This document shows, in pieces, positions 62,041-64,000 of a stretch of 64,000 nt of DNA. This stretch comes from Erodium maritimum (taxonomy: Eukaryota > Streptophyta > Magnoliopsida > Geraniales > Geraniaceae), in contig OY997594.1 in NCBI GenBank assembly GCA_963921825.1, positions 33,338,956-33,402,955 of the forward strand, written 5' to 3'. Under the pieces are notes generated by a model, which was given only the letters and a program-made list of their open reading frames with translations, was not told where the DNA came from and made no database searches. Both the position numbers and the translations under genes were made by a program. The first letter of the stretch is position 1, and each line of letters begins with the position of its first letter.

Positions 62041-62264
62041 ACGTCTCCTACCGGGCCGGTCCATGGCCCGCCCCGTAGCAGTGACGATTTCGCACTCATC
62101 ACACCCGTCACGTCTACCCTAGGGAACTCGTATCCTACCCTGCTCATAGCGACCCACACATTTGTGCGTCACAGACGGTCGACCACCAATCTAATGACAC
62201 ACGTACAACAAATCCAAGACCAAACACAAGTCACCTCAACCTCAATCATAAGCCGACAAGGCCA

Positions 62265-62390
62265 ACCAAATAAAAAACACGCCCACCGGGCCAACAAAGT
62301 CGAAACACGCCCACAGGGCTAACCCAAGTCAAAACACGCCCACAACGCCAATCAAAATCAAAACACGCCCACAGTGCCAACCAATTTCCA
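62265..62390 (+). repeat. Leader tandem repeat, about 29-bp unit
   Basis: Four units of AAAACACGCCCACAGNGCCAA type. This is the third distinct array in the same leader. Confidence 0.75.
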
Positions 62391-62751
62391 AAACTTTTCC
62401 TTTTCATAAAAAAACCCCATTTCTTGACATCACGTAGTTACAACCCGGTCCAGGCGTCCCCGAACTACATTGTACCCACTTGATATCAGCACTGTTACGC
62501 TCGACTACATGGGCGCCCCTGAGACGAGTCGCGACAGCTTAAAAACGTTTCACGCAGCAACACACAAACAGTATGCCAGTAATAACCGTACTGCACATAC
62601 ACACAAACACAAACAGGACTCAAAACACTACGAGTCTACACACGGTTCCCGACTTGCGTACCCAACGCACGAAGGGACTTTACTGACTCGACTCTCCCCA
62701 CCTAATTGACGTACAGTCCGAGGTGTGAAACCTCAAGCTCTGATACTAAGC

Positions 62752-63931
62752 TGTCACGCCCCAAATTCAGTAGAACCGAACTCGGAACGCGAACGTTTAA
62801 AACAATAAAACATTTTCAATCCTTTTAAATAAATCACTTTAAAACCATCAAATAGTTAATCAAAATAATTATTTACAACTCAAAAGTATCTCCCAACAAG
62901 CGGACAAAATACAAGTGTACGTCGCTAGACTCAAAAGTAAACCCGGACTCCCGCTCCTAGCTCTTAAAGCTTCGGAAGCTCACCTAGTCCATCCTGCGAC
63001 CAGTACCTGTAGGAAAAGCAGCTAGGGATAAGCGTTCGCTCACCACCACGGATAACAGACTGACTACGGCATACTTAGCATACAATGCCGGTAACACCAA
63101 CAACAACCCGACTGACACACACAAACTGTTACTTTCCTCAACCGAATCAACACTCGGACCCGTAATGTAGACCCGACACAACGATTAACGACTTCCTCCA
63201 AAGACACGACAGATAACCACGCAACTCCCAAGATCACTAAGGATCGCACACCAAACAATATCACAAAGGATCGCACTCCCTGTCAGGCCAGGCGGTCGAC
63301 CTGTCGCACTTTTCCCGACACAAAGTCGGATCAGGCTGTCTACCTGTCACCCCAATCCACGCACGCGCGACCAGGACCCCTTTCCTCACAGGCGGTCCCC
63401 CTACCCCGTCTGAACATGCAGACGCGTGCGATCACAGGACCCCCGTTATTATGAAGCGGGCCCCCAACCTCAGGTAACCACAATCACAAACAAAGTTCAA
63501 CAAATAGCAACAACACCGGTTTGACACTCCACATGCACTCATGGCCACCCAAGACACCAACGGTAAAACACGAGTTCAACAACCCCACGGGCACTCAAGG
63601 CCACCCAAAACACCAACGGTAGAACACAGGTTCAACAACCCCACGGGAACTCAAGGCCACCCAAAACACCAACGGTAGAACACGGGTTCAACAACCCCAC
63701 GGGCACTCATGGCCACCCAAGACACCAAAAGTAAAGACACGGGTTCAACAACCCCACGGGAACTCATGGCCACCCAAGACACCAACAGTAAAGACACGGG
63801 CTCTCATGGCCACCCACGACACAGCAGTAAAATACGGGCTCTCATGGACACCCAAGACACAGCAATAAAATACGGGCTCGCATGACCACCCAAGACACCA
63901 ATTAAACAATCAACCTCCGGGCATAACCAGA
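62752..63931 (-). repeat. 5' LTR of the second gypsy element, part within the window
   Basis: Matches 55135-56326 of the other LTR including the tandem array, then is interrupted by a new LTR start at 63932. Confidence 0.85.
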
Positions 63932-64000
63932 TGTCATGCCCCAAATTCAGTAAAATCGAACCTGGAACGTGAACGTTTTAAAACAATAAAACCATGAAAC
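63932..64000 (-). mobile_element. Start of a third related LTR nested in the LTR
   Basis: TGTCATGCCCCAAATTCAGT begins a new TG end in the middle of the second element's LTR. The first 69 bases resemble the start of that LTR with several differences. The rest is outside the window. Confidence 0.65.

Larger units (their letters stand above)
55135..63931 (-). mobile_element. Second Ty3/gypsy element (chromovirus-like), broken, runs past the window
   Basis: Fossil read on the minus strand. Left (3') LTR 55135-57954, purine tract at about 57968-57955, pol relic 58160-61130, a long repeat-filled leader to about 62735, primer site near 62740 (related to tRNA-Met), and right (5') LTR from 62752. The two LTRs are about 95% alike over the first 330 bases. 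AAATA (55130-55134) is the left target sequence; its partner is outside the window. Around ten or more breaks, and not every part of a full element is recognisable. Same lineage as the element at 28406-46646. Confidence 0.85.

Overview
The window is nuclear DNA from a flowering plant, most likely a eudicot. The evidence is an intron-split ATAD3-type gene, plant L1/BNR-type LINEs, Ty3/gypsy chromovirus-like and Ty1/copia elements with plant-style tRNA-Met primer sites, Mutator- and hAT-type DNA transposons with 9-bp and 8-bp target duplications, and an AT-rich background. I could not identify the species.

Only one host gene is recognised: the first four coding exons of an ATAD3-like mitochondrial AAA-ATPase on the minus strand (103-2225), running off the left edge. 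Almost everything else is transposable-element DNA, much of it nested.

Layout. 2601-6568: three non-autonomous LINE-like copies, two of them at the same target site. 6583-11960: a plus-strand LINE with a DUF4283/zinc-knuckle ORF1, split by a 2.66-kb solo LTR. 13417-13909: a Mutator-type MITE. 14206-14902: a BNR-type LINE tail. 15041-18771: a 3.7-kb Mutator-like element with 168-bp inverted ends, carrying a second BNR-type LINE copy whose ORF1 has an RRM and an AT-hook-like motif. 19384-24291: three related fold-back elements filled with GATAAAA minisatellite, the last two lying head to head as a 2.8-kb near-palindrome. 24439-47912: one minus-strand L1-type LINE split by a gypsy element, itself split by a copia element. 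48530-51180: a plus-strand LINE RNase H relic split by a hAT element, itself holding a copia solo LTR. 51196-54015: MITE-like repeats. 54016-55134: a LINE ORF1 relic cut by a second gypsy element (55135 onward), whose right LTR holds the start of yet another LTR at 63932.

The target duplications give an order: LINEs first, then gypsy LTR elements, then copia. No gene cassette or multi-gene system is visible. The structures most worth a second look are the GATAAAA fold-back family, the ORF1-only LINE copies, and a duplicated hairpin in the copia leader.
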